From assembly GCF_004768785.1 (NCBI RefSeq), contig NZ_SRMQ01000003.1:124001-188000 (forward strand): a stretch of DNA of 64,000 nucleotides, read 5' to 3'. Shown piece after piece: positions 52,884 to 61,146 of this stretch. A program made the position numbers and the translations under genes. Every line of letters starts with the position of its first letter. The stretch's first letter is position 1. The DNA comes from Caproiciproducens galactitolivorans (GTDB lineage: Bacteria > Bacillota > Clostridia > Oscillospirales > Acutalibacteraceae). The notes beneath the pieces were generated by a model. It did no database searches. It was not told the origin of the DNA and saw only the letters and a list, made by a program, of their open reading frames with translations.

Positions 52884-55631
52884 ATGAAAAAAATCACAGG
52901 AAAAGTTGTTTCGCTTGTGCTTGCGTTAGCGCTTGTCGTTTCCAGCTTTTCAGTCAGCTTCGCTCAAGCGTCCACCAAGACGATGTCCGGAGTGATCACC
53001 GACACGAACGAAGATGCGATTTATCTCGTTAACGGCGGTGCGGTAACCACAGCGAACCTCACAGATTTTCTGCTTAGCAGAGGCAGCAATTTTAAATTTG
53101 AGACAGTCGATCACCATACTGTTACAGACGAGAAAATCAACGCAATTTCTCATATATCGGGTGATAAGCTTGTTTCATTAAGTGTGAACAGTTCTACGGA
53201 TGTAGCTACGCTCAAACTGAAGAGTAGCTCCGCTTCCGGTAAGGAAGTTATTTCTGTTCTTTACGAAGGCAGCTATACCGACGAAGACGGCAATGACTAT
53301 ACGGTTAAGGCGAGACGCGACCTGACGGTATATGTTTATGACAAGGATCAGATCGTATACGGCGAGTATGATCCCAATTATGCCACAAAGGATTCCGGTA
53401 CAGGCTTCGATGATTTCGAAACATTTGCGCAGACCGCCAACAGCACGAAGACCCTTGGTATCTACAGGGTAGTGCCGGCCGCCACTTCTGCTTTAGCTAC
53501 ATACCTTCCGGCAGACTTAACGACGGCAACCTCCGGAATCACGGACAAGAATGCTTACAGCTTCAGCATTACCGGCACGGATGTTCATGTTTCGGTAGTC
53601 AACGCAACTTCTACATTCACACAGTTCCCGGTAGCTACGATCGGTAAAAGTTTTGAGATTGACAAGTATACAAAGGACGCTTCCACCGGCAATGTAACTG
53701 TTACCGTTAAGAAGCTTGTTGCAAGTGGTTCAACCTACAAAGCTTCTACTGATTCTGACGATAAGTATACTCTGAAAACAAAGATTGAAAAGAAATGCGA
53801 CGTTGCAACCGTTTTACCGGGCAGTACTACATTCTCCATCTCCAAGACAGACGGCAAGAGTGTTCTGACAGGCGACGCAACTTCTGCTTCTGCAGTTGTA
53901 ACAGATTGCGAAGTCGTATTCCCGGCCGGCACCACCAGCGTTTCCGTCAATGAAAACACCAATGTAAAGAAGATTTCCGGCACAGTCGGCACTCTTACAA
54001 TTGGCGATGCGAACGTTGGCTCCATTGATATTGACAATGGTACCGTAAACGTAACAGACGGTAAAGTCGGCAACATTACAACCGACGGTGCACCCGTTGC
54101 CGCAGGCGACGATTCTGTTCTGGTCAGTGGCGGTAAGGTTGGCAACATCGATGTAACGGATGTGGATAATGACACAGACAGCAACGTAACGGTTAACGCC
54201 GGTACAGTCGGAACCATCGATGCGGACGGCACCGTAACGGTTGCTGCAACAGATGCGGACACTCCTGTTGTTACAGGCAAGATTACTGCCCCGACGATTT
54301 CCCTGTTCTCCGATGAAGCGAAAGTTACGGTTGCTGGCGTTAAGGCAAGTGCCGACGGTACCATCACCTTCCTGGGCAATGATACGAATGTCAGCGCAAT
54401 TGACTTTGATTACCGCGAAACTACATTGAACCTCGGCGACGAAGACAATGCCTTCACAGGCAAAATCCCGGCTCCGACCAATGCGGAAAACGGCAAAATT
54501 GATACAACAAACGAAGACACCAATGCAACCGTCAGCGGCACGGTAAAGATCGATACCATTTCTTTGGATTCCGATACCAATCTTGCTTTTGACGGCGCTG
54601 TAACAGCTGAGACAATTGAAGGCGACGGTGCAATGAAGATTGCTGCCGGCAAGCTGTATGTTTCCAGCAGCGCTTCCGGCGTTACCCTGAAGCTTTCCGA
54701 CAAAACGCTCGTTCCCGGCACAGTAGTATTCAAGGCGGATGCCGACGCGGTTGACGTTGACAGCTTCGATACCTACGGCTTTACTCTTACAAAGAGCGCA
54801 GGCTCTGCGGTTGATACCTTTAAGATTGATGCCCTTTCCTTCGCGGGTATCGCAATCAACAAGGATGCCTCCAGCATTGCGAAGGGCTATTCCGAAACAT
54901 TCACAGCTTCCGCTTATCCGGGCGGCACATCCCTCCCGAGCGGCTGCACAATCCAGTGGACGCTTGACGGCGGCAGCAGCGATGTCTTTACATTAACTTC
55001 TTCCGGCAATACCGCAACGGTTAAGGTAAACAGCATTGATTCTACCTTTGCATCCGAGAACAAAACCACATTGACTGCAACCCTTTATGATGAAGATGGG
55101 TATGAGCTCGACGATTACGCGCCGGCGAAGTGCGAAATCACAGCGATTGAGGTTCCGGAGGCTGTTTCCGACACAAATGCGGACATGTCCATTTCTAAGG
55201 GCGCAAGCTATCAGATGAAAGTCACTTCCGCAACGGTTCCGGTTGTTACAGCCGGCACAGGCGGCGTCGTTTCCATCGCGCTTGTTTCCAAAAATGGCAA
55301 TGACTACTTCTACAAGTTTACTGCAAATGGCTCCGTAGGTGCTGCTACCGGCATTTACCTCAACGGAAAGAAGATCTTTGTTGCTACTGTAAAAGCGCCT
55401 GCTTTCACAAGTGATACAACAATGAACCTGACCGTTAAGGGCGCTTATCAGTTCCAAATTACGTCTGCGGAAGCTCCGACTGTCTGTGTTGGATCCGCTG
55501 CCTTTAAGCTGAATCTCGTTTCCAAAAACGGCAACAATTATTTCTACAAGATTACATCCGATAGCGCAAAAGGCACACAGGCTGGAATTTATGTAAACGG
55601 CACCAGGATTTTCGTTGCTACTGTTGGTTAA
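52884..55631 (+). CDS. Abundant secreted surface (S-layer-like) protein with C-terminal tandem module
   Basis: A 915-residue exported protein with a clear signal peptide (residues 1-30, SFAQA cleavage region). The N-terminal third is beta-rich and unassigned. The middle (about 320-590) is a low-complexity array of Gly/Asp/Val/Thr turns such as GTVNVTDGKVGNI and VGTIDADGTV, resembling a solenoid or beta-helix. A Big-like domain (about 650-755) follows, then two C-terminal repeats (762-837, 842-915) shared with both pectinases. No SLH, LPXTG, GW or dockerin motif is present. The consensus promoter, long leader and near-perfect AAGGAGG site imply very high expression. I infer an S-layer or matrix protein; no family is recognised for the body. 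Confidence 0.75.
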   Translation: MKKITGKVVSLVLALALVVSSFSVSFAQASTKTMSGVITDTNEDAIYLVNGGAVTTANLTDFLLSRGSNFKFETVDHHTVTDEKINAISHISGDKLVSLSVNSSTDVATLKLKSSSASGKEVISVLYEGSYTDEDGNDYTVKARRDLTVYVYDKDQIVYGEYDPNYATKDSGTGFDDFETFAQTANSTKTLGIYRVVPAATSALATYLPADLTTATSGITDKNAYSFSITGTDVHVSVVNATSTFTQFPVATIGKSFEIDKYTKDASTGNVTVTVKKLVASGSTYKASTDSDDKYTLKTKIEKKCDVATVLPGSTTFSISKTDGKSVLTGDATSASAVVTDCEVVFPAGTTSVSVNENTNVKKISGTVGTLTIGDANVGSIDIDNGTVNVTDGKVGNITTDGAPVAAGDDSVLVSGGKVGNIDVTDVDNDTDSNVTVNAGTVGTIDADGTVTVAATDADTPVVTGKITAPTISLFSDEAKVTVAGVKASADGTITFLGNDTNVSAIDFDYRETTLNLGDEDNAFTGKIPAPTNAENGKIDTTNEDTNATVSGTVKIDTISLDSDTNLAFDGAVTAETIEGDGAMKIAAGKLYVSSSASGVTLKLSDKTLVPGTVVFKADADAVDVDSFDTYGFTLTKSAGSAVDTFKIDALSFAGIAINKDASSIAKGYSETFTASAYPGGTSLPSGCTIQWTLDGGSSDVFTLTSSGNTATVKVNSIDSTFASENKTTLTATLYDEDGYELDDYAPAKCEITAIEVPEAVSDTNADMSISKGASYQMKVTSATVPVVTAGTGGVVSIALVSKNGNDYFYKFTANGSVGAATGIYLNGKKIFVATVKAPAFTSDTTMNLTVKGAYQFQITSAEAPTVCVGSAAFKLNLVSKNGNNYFYKITSDSAKGTQAGIYVNGTRIFVATVG

Positions 55632-55714
55632 GATGCGTAACCAATAAGCACAGCGGAATGTAAATTACGTTCTTTCCTACTTCTATAAAATAGTTCGTTG
55701 TATTTGCGTGGCGG

Positions 55715-55749
55715 CGACCCGGGCAAAAGCCCGGGTCGTTGTTTTTTTT
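55715..55749 (+). terminator. Terminator of the surface-protein gene
   Basis: Perfect 10-bp stem CGACCCGGGC/GCCCGGGTCG with an AAAA loop, followed by TTG and eight Ts. Confidence 0.95.
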
Positions 55750-56193
55750 CATAGGGCATGCCCGCTCCGACCCTGTCCCTTCTATGGAAGGCTGTAGCCC
55801 TTTAAAACATAGCAGGCGAAGAGCGGTCACGATAGCTGGTCTTGTTGGCACGCAGAAAAAGGGGAACGGCTGCACGCGAATCCGTATCCATGGGCAGGTT
55901 TCTTGTTCTTCCTGTGGATGAGCGGGTTTGCAGGACGGTTTTGAGGGAGCCTGCAAGCTTCACGTGACAGCCGTTCCATCGTTATATACGCAGGGAAGAT
56001 CGGTTTCTTTGCGATTTTCTGCCGGGATAGAAGAAGTACGCAGCGGAAATTCCCGCTGCGTACTTCCATAAAGGATGGGGATTTGCTGCCTTATAAGGAA
56101 CGCCCCTTCGCCCTTGGGAGGGTTTGAATTTGCGAAGAAAAGGGGGTCAACCGGCAGCCAAAAAGTTATGAGAAGGTCTTGTAGGCAATAGGA
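55750..56193. other. Intergenic stretch with a strong hairpin
   Basis: No gene is apparent. A perfect 14-bp stem GAAGTACGCAGCGG/CCGCTGCGTACTTC with a six-base loop lies at 56033-56066. On the minus strand it is followed by TTCTATC, so it may terminate the chemoreceptor mRNA about 130 nt after the stop. A second, looser pair GGAACGGCTG (55862) and CAGCCGTTCC (55969) brackets about 100 nt between. Confidence 0.45.
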
Positions 56194-58269
56194 TCAGTAT
56201 TTCTCCGCGATGTCGTTTACCGGCAGCGGATTGCCTGCCGCGGGAGTATCGCCGGCGGCGGGTTTCAGCTTGAACTTCGAAACAAGGGATTTCAGCGACT
56301 GCGCTTGTCCGTTCAGTTCTTCGCTGGAAGCCGCGCTCTCTTCCGAAGTAGCGGAATTGGTCTGAACAACCGCAGAAATCTGATCGATTCCCGTAGTTAC
56401 TTCGCCGATGGAAACAGATTGGTCTCTCGATGCTTTCGAGATTTCGTCAACCAGTTGAACGGACTTGGACGCGCTTTCATAAATTGCGGTCAGAGCCTGT
56501 GCGGTTTCATCCGCAATTTTTGTGCCCTTTTGTACGGAATTTACGGTATTCTCAATTAAAACGGTTGTATTTTCTGCGGCCTCTGCACTCTTGCTGGCAA
56601 GATTTCTTACCTCGTCTGCGACGACGGCGAAGCCCTTCCCCGCAGAGCCTGCGCGCGCCGCTTCTACCGCAGCGTTCAGCGCGAGAATATTTGTCTGGAA
56701 GGCGATATCCTGAATTGTTTTAATAATTTTGCTGATTTCATTGGAAGATCTGCTCATTTCCGCCATGGCTTCCATAAGGCTCTGCATATGCTCGTTTCCG
56801 CGCTGCAATTCGGCGGCGGCTTCGCTGGAAATACGGCTTGCGTTGGCTGCGTTGTCCGCAGTTTGCCGAACCTGATTCGAAATTTCGGTGATCGAAGCGG
56901 ACAGTTGCTGAATGGAGCTGGCCTGCTCCGTCGCGCCCTGTGCAAGAGCCTGCGCGGCGCTTGCTACCTGGTCGGAGCCGCTTGCCACCTGCTCTGCGGA
57001 GCTGGTGATGCTTTCAAAGGTTTTTACAAGGGTGAATTTGATGTTTTCTAGCGAGGTCTTGATTTTGGAAAATTCGCCAACGTAATCACAGCGAAGTTCG
57101 AAAACTAGGTTTCCAACGGCAATTTGATCCAAAACCGCGGATACCTCGTCAATATATTGAATGTATTGCTTCAGCCGGTCGACGGTTCTGGAAATCGCGT
57201 CTGCCACCATGCTGGTTTCGTCGGAAGATTGAATATTGACTTCTACGTCCAGATTGCCGTCCGCGATTTCGCTCGCTGCGACGGTAAGCTTTTTAAGCGG
57301 CGTAACAATGCTTTTCGAAACCAGCGCGAGAATCGCAACCAACAAAAGAAGGGCGGCGATAAAGATGATGAATACGGAAGTCTGCGCCGCGTCGTAGGAG
57401 GATTGGAACTCTTTTTCGGGCAGTCCGGTCGCGATAGTCCAGCCTGTGTCGCCTACGGGCGATACGTACCCGTAATTCGTGCTGTTCATAGCCGTGTATG
57501 TAATCGCGCCCGCTGTTTTGTTCTGAATCGCGGTAATGATGTTTTTGGACATTCCGGATTCCGAAACATTCTTATTCATAAGATTCTTGTCCGGATGGTA
57601 AATCAATTGGCCTGCACCTGTGGTCAGAATATAGAACCCGGTGTTTCCGAGCTTGTAGCCCTGCACCATGGAATACAAATGGTCGAGGCTGATATTTAGG
57701 GCGGCGACTCCGATTAGGTTTTTCGTTCCCTGCTGATACACCGGCGCGACGACGCTCACAATCAAAGTGTTCCCTGCAGCTTCCTGGTAGGGTTCGGTAA
57801 GGATTACAGTCGACTTTTTAAGCATTTCCTTGTACCACGACCGCTCCGTAATCTTCCAGTCGGCGGCGGAAACGGCCCCGTCGGAGCGGATAAACTGGCT
57901 GGAATCAAGGTCTGCAATCCAGGAAACGACAATATTGTCCGGGTCGGACTTCTGCACATTGTCCAAGCTGCGCTTGATCACGGGAAAGTTTTCCACCGAA
58001 GAAAGAGGGTTGCCCGGAGCTGTCTTGAGAAAAGCGTCCTCTAACTGGGCGTTTGCGGCCATCTGTCGGGCAACTTCAATGTATTTTGAGAAATAATTGT
58101 TTACCTGGTATGAAGCCGCTTGGGATTGCGCGGTGAGCTGTTTGTTTGTCAGGTCGGTGACCGACTGCTTTACACTATTTAAAACGATGGCATCCGTTAT
58201 ACAAAAAATAATGGCTGCCGGAATAGCGATGAATACCAGCATCTTTCGCAGTAAGCTTTTTTTCTTCAT
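56194..58269 (-). CDS. Methyl-accepting chemotaxis protein with dCache sensor domain
   Basis: A 691-residue chemoreceptor. A first membrane helix (about 12-32) and a second (about 283-303) frame a 250-residue external double-Cache sensor that includes [33 protein letters not shown] and VVAPVYQ, the usual site for amino acids or small organic ligands. HAMP (about 304-356) and the methyl-accepting coiled coil with tip [17 protein letters not shown] follow. The ATG at 58269 has AGAGAGG upstream. Its cytoplasmic domain is closely related to the sensorless receptor at 50351, so the two probably share an array. Confidence 0.94.
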   Translation of the reverse strand: MKKKSLLRKMLVFIAIPAAIIFCITDAIVLNSVKQSVTDLTNKQLTAQSQAASYQVNNYFSKYIEVARQMAANAQLEDAFLKTAPGNPLSSVENFPVIKRSLDNVQKSDPDNIVVSWIADLDSSQFIRSDGAVSAADWKITERSWYKEMLKKSTVILTEPYQEAAGNTLIVSVVAPVYQQGTKNLIGVAALNISLDHLYSMVQGYKLGNTGFYILTTGAGQLIYHPDKNLMNKNVSESGMSKNIITAIQNKTAGAITYTAMNSTNYGYVSPVGDTGWTIATGLPEKEFQSSYDAAQTSVFIIFIAALLLLVAILALVSKSIVTPLKKLTVAASEIADGNLDVEVNIQSSDETSMVADAISRTVDRLKQYIQYIDEVSAVLDQIAVGNLVFELRCDYVGEFSKIKTSLENIKFTLVKTFESITSSAEQVASGSDQVASAAQALAQGATEQASSIQQLSASITEISNQVRQTADNAANASRISSEAAAELQRGNEHMQSLMEAMAEMSRSSNEISKIIKTIQDIAFQTNILALNAAVEAARAGSAGKGFAVVADEVRNLASKSAEAAENTTVLIENTVNSVQKGTKIADETAQALTAIYESASKSVQLVDEISKASRDQSVSIGEVTTGIDQISAVVQTNSATSEESAASSEELNGQAQSLKSLVSKFKLKPAAGDTPAAGNPLPVNDIAEKY

Positions 58270-58583
58270 CTTCCAACGTTCCTCTCTTTTTTCGATCCGA
58301 TCCGATTTGAATCTAGCAATTTCTTGGAATTTCTTGCTTTTTACAGTTATCGTCTGATTTTATAAAAACATTAGTATAGAAAACAGGAAGATGAATTATT
58401 TTTAATAAAAAAACAAGAATTGCTTTATGAAATTTGACAAAGCCTTTTTAATTGGGTAGCGAAAAAAAGAAAATATTTTTTTGGAATATTTATGTCCGCA
58501 AAGTATGGAAATTTTCCCAAAATGTGTTAAAATAATGTCAAAGTAGATCGGAGAAACTGATCTTGGAACAGGAGGATTTCATT
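58270..58583. other. Divergent upstream region of the chemoreceptor and ECF genes
   Basis: AT-rich. Plus-strand TAAAAT at 58528-58533 is a possible -10 for the ECF gene with a weak -35. A small GATC-bounded hairpin (about 58547-58563) lies just before its ribosome site. No gene or named riboswitch is seen. Confidence 0.35.
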
Positions 58584-59186
58584 ATGACTGCAATTGCGCA
58601 AAAACGTTTTTCAACAAAAACGCTTACGGTTACCGCCGTAATGGTCGCGCTGACCTTGATTTTGGCGTTCACTCCTATCGGAATGATCCGCCTGCCGCTG
58701 GTCAGCATCACCATAGCGCACGTTCCAGCTATTATTGCCGCGCTGGTGCTGGGGCTTTCCGAAGGCTTCGTCGTGGCGCTGACATTCGGCTTTTCCAGCC
58801 TTTTTCTGGCAATTAGTGCGCCGGGCTCCATACTGGATCCGTTTTTTGTGAACCCCCTAATATCGGTGCTGCCCAGAGCGCTGATTCCGGTAACAGCGTA
58901 CTTTACGTATAAGGGGCTGCACAAGGCGTTGAAAAACCTGCGTCAAGGGGAAAACATCGCCATCATCGTCGCGGCGGCGGTCGGGAACCTTACCAACACG
59001 TTCGGCGTTTATTTCATGCTGTACATAATTTATGCCCAGCAGATTTTCGAAAAATCAGGACAACCCGCGCTGAGCCTGATTATTACGGCGATTTCAACGA
59101 CGACGCTTTACAAAACGATCGGCATAATTCTGATTACATTACCGGTTGTGAAGGCTCTTCAGCGCTTTCAGCGTTCTGGTCGGTGA
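58584..59186 (+). CDS. ECF transporter substrate-specific (S) component
   Basis: A 200-residue membrane protein with about six helices of the ECF S-component family. The segment ITIAHVPAIIAALVLGLSEGFVVALTFGFSSL matches the group that includes pantothenate and folate S-components. ATG 58584 is used because AGGAGG lies 8-13 nt upstream; the TTG at 58563 precedes that site. No EcfA ATPases or EcfT are in the window, so it would use a shared energy-coupling module from elsewhere. The vitamin carried is unknown. Its 3' end overlaps the convergent amylase gene by 53 nt. Confidence 0.85.
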   Translation: MTAIAQKRFSTKTLTVTAVMVALTLILAFTPIGMIRLPLVSITIAHVPAIIAALVLGLSEGFVVALTFGFSSLFLAISAPGSILDPFFVNPLISVLPRALIPVTAYFTYKGLHKALKNLRQGENIAIIVAAAVGNLTNTFGVYFMLYIIYAQQIFEKSGQPALSLIITAISTTTLYKTIGIILITLPVVKALQRFQRSGR

Positions 59187-61047
59187 CCGGTTTTTCTTTC
59201 AGACGCAGGAGGGTGCAGCTTTCCGGTTCCAGAAAAAGCGCGTTGTTTGTGTCGGGCGCCGGGCCGATTAACGGCTCCGCGTACCGCCATTCGTATGGTA
59301 CGGAGATACTGCGGCCTTCCGTGCCCGCGTTTAGTGCGCAGAGGAGGCTGTCGTTTTCGTCCTTCCGGATATACGCAAGGCAGTGGTCAATGGAAACGAG
59401 CGGATGGAAGGAGCCTTCCTTTAAGCAGGAGCAGGCACCGCGGATTGCGCCGAGTTTCCGGTACCATTCGATCAGCTCCGTTTCCTCGTTGCCCCACGGG
59501 TAGCACGCGCGGTTGAACGGGTCGCGGTAGCCCTCCATCCCGGCTTCATCGCCGTAATAAATGCAGGGTACGCCGGGCAGGGTGAACTGCATCAAAGAAG
59601 CAAGGCGCATCATCCGGAGCCCGCGCTTGCGGCGCTCCTTGGAAAGGTGGGTGGCGCTCTGCCAGCGGCGCCCGTGCCCGCCCAGCGGTTCGCCCGCAAG
59701 AACGGTTAGCGCGCGTTCGGTGTCATGGGTGCCGATATGGTTCATCAAAAGCCGGATTACCTGCGGTGGGTAGTTTTCCAGCACCGTCAGAATAATTTCC
59801 ATCATATCGGCGGGGTTTGCGCCCGTAAGGAAACCGAGAATCGCGTTTCGGAATGGGTAATTCATGACGCTGTCAAGCTGATTGCCCCAGAAATACCGGC
59901 GCCTTTTCCCGTACGCCATTTTATTGGAGGCGTCTTCCCAGACTTCGCCCAGAATCAACGCGTTGTTGTCGCGGGTTTTTACCGCGATGCGCAGCCGCTC
60001 AATAAACGCGTCGGGAAGCTCATCGGCAACGTCCAGCCGCCAGCCGGTCGCGCCCAAATTAAGCCATTTTTTAACAATGCCGTCGCGACCGTTGATGTAC
60101 TCATTGTACTGCGGGTTCAGTTCGTTCACGCTCGGCAACGTGACGAAATTCCACCAGCATTCGTACTGGTCGGGCCAACTGTGGAAGGTGTACCACGGAA
60201 AATAGGGCGAATTTTTGGAATTGTACGCGCCTTTTTCCGCGTAGCGGTTATGCCGGTTAAAATAAACGCTGTCGCTTCCGGTGTGATTGAAAACGCCGTC
60301 CAGAATCACGCGGATTCCCATTCGGCGCGCAGCGGTGCAAAGGCGCGAAAAATCTTTCTCGTCCCCCAAAAGCGGGTCGATTTTGGAGTAGTCTGCGGTA
60401 TCGTAACGGTGGTTGGAATGCGATTCAAAAATCGGATTCAGGTAGATGCAGGTTACACCGAGGGATTTCAGGTAGCCGAGCTTTTCCTCGATCCCGCAAA
60501 GGTCGCCGCCGAAATAATCGCTGTTTGTGATTTTTCCGTCTTCGTCCGGCTCCCAGTCGGGCGTTTCGTTCCAGTTTTCGTGCAGTTTGCGGTCGGCGGG
60601 CACGCCGGTTTTCGGTTTGTCCGAACGGGCGAAGCGGTCAGGGAAAATCTGGTACATAATGCCGCCGGCAAGCCAGTCGGGGGTCTTGAAGTTCCGGTCG
60701 TAAACGGAAAGCTGCCACACGCGGGCGGACTCTTGAAGAATCCCTTCGCCGCCGAAGCCGCGCGTCATTTTCAGCGTTCCGCGCCAGGTGTCCACGCTGA
60801 ACCAATAGAAATACAGCCCAGGCTCACTAGGGCAGAAATGGCATTCCCACCATTCGTAATTGTCGCCGTTCATTCCGCACCAGAACATGCCGAGGACCTG
60901 TTCCCCGCCGGTCTGGTCGTTCCGCACAATCAGGCGCGCAGCGCTGCAATGCAGGTCGCGGGGCATAGTGATTTTAAAATGAACAGGAATCCCGTTTTGA
61001 ACCGCCCCGGTGGGGCAGCGGTATACCGGATTACGGGAATTAAACAT
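59134..61047 (-). CDS. GH13 neopullulanase/cyclomaltodextrinase-like alpha-glucan hydrolase
   Basis: A 637-residue cytosolic enzyme. An N-terminal CBM34-like beta-sandwich (about 1-110) precedes the GH13 barrel. Catalytic motifs are VFNHTGSDS (region I), GWRLDVADE (nucleophile Asp near 335), LGEVWED (acid Glu near 367) and MNHIGTHDTE (near 438). The lack of a signal peptide and the neighbouring glycogen phosphorylase suggest it debranches or trims stored or imported alpha-glucan. ATG 61047 has GGAGG upstream; a longer frame to 61083 lacks it. It is downstream of glgP with a terminator between. Confidence 0.92.
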   Translation of the reverse strand: MFNSRNPVYRCPTGAVQNGIPVHFKITMPRDLHCSAARLIVRNDQTGGEQVLGMFWCGMNGDNYEWWECHFCPSEPGLYFYWFSVDTWRGTLKMTRGFGGEGILQESARVWQLSVYDRNFKTPDWLAGGIMYQIFPDRFARSDKPKTGVPADRKLHENWNETPDWEPDEDGKITNSDYFGGDLCGIEEKLGYLKSLGVTCIYLNPIFESHSNHRYDTADYSKIDPLLGDEKDFSRLCTAARRMGIRVILDGVFNHTGSDSVYFNRHNRYAEKGAYNSKNSPYFPWYTFHSWPDQYECWWNFVTLPSVNELNPQYNEYINGRDGIVKKWLNLGATGWRLDVADELPDAFIERLRIAVKTRDNNALILGEVWEDASNKMAYGKRRRYFWGNQLDSVMNYPFRNAILGFLTGANPADMMEIILTVLENYPPQVIRLLMNHIGTHDTERALTVLAGEPLGGHGRRWQSATHLSKERRKRGLRMMRLASLMQFTLPGVPCIYYGDEAGMEGYRDPFNRACYPWGNEETELIEWYRKLGAIRGACSCLKEGSFHPLVSIDHCLAYIRKDENDSLLCALNAGTEGRSISVPYEWRYAEPLIGPAPDTNNALFLEPESCTLLRLKEKPVTDQNAESAEEPSQPVM

Positions 61048-61068
61048 GAAAATTCCTCCAAGCGAATC

Positions 61069-61097
61069 AAAAGGGCGGGCCAAAACCCGCCCTTTTT
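61069..61097 (-). terminator. Terminator between glgP and the GH13 gene
   Basis: AAAAGGGCGGG pairs with CCCGCCCTTTT around ccaaaa. On the minus strand the stem ends in TTTTGATT, so it should end or attenuate glgP transcription before the GH13 gene. Confidence 0.7.
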
Positions 61098-61146
61098 AGA
61101 ATACCCATTTTTTGAGAATGTCATACCGGCCGTCTGCGGAACAGGT

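Noticed and set aside
52884-55631. SLH, sortase or dockerin anchor in the surface protein or the pectinases
   Set aside because: No SLH repeats, LPXTG with basic tail, or paired calcium-binding dockerin loops are present; the C-terminal repeats do not resemble any of these.
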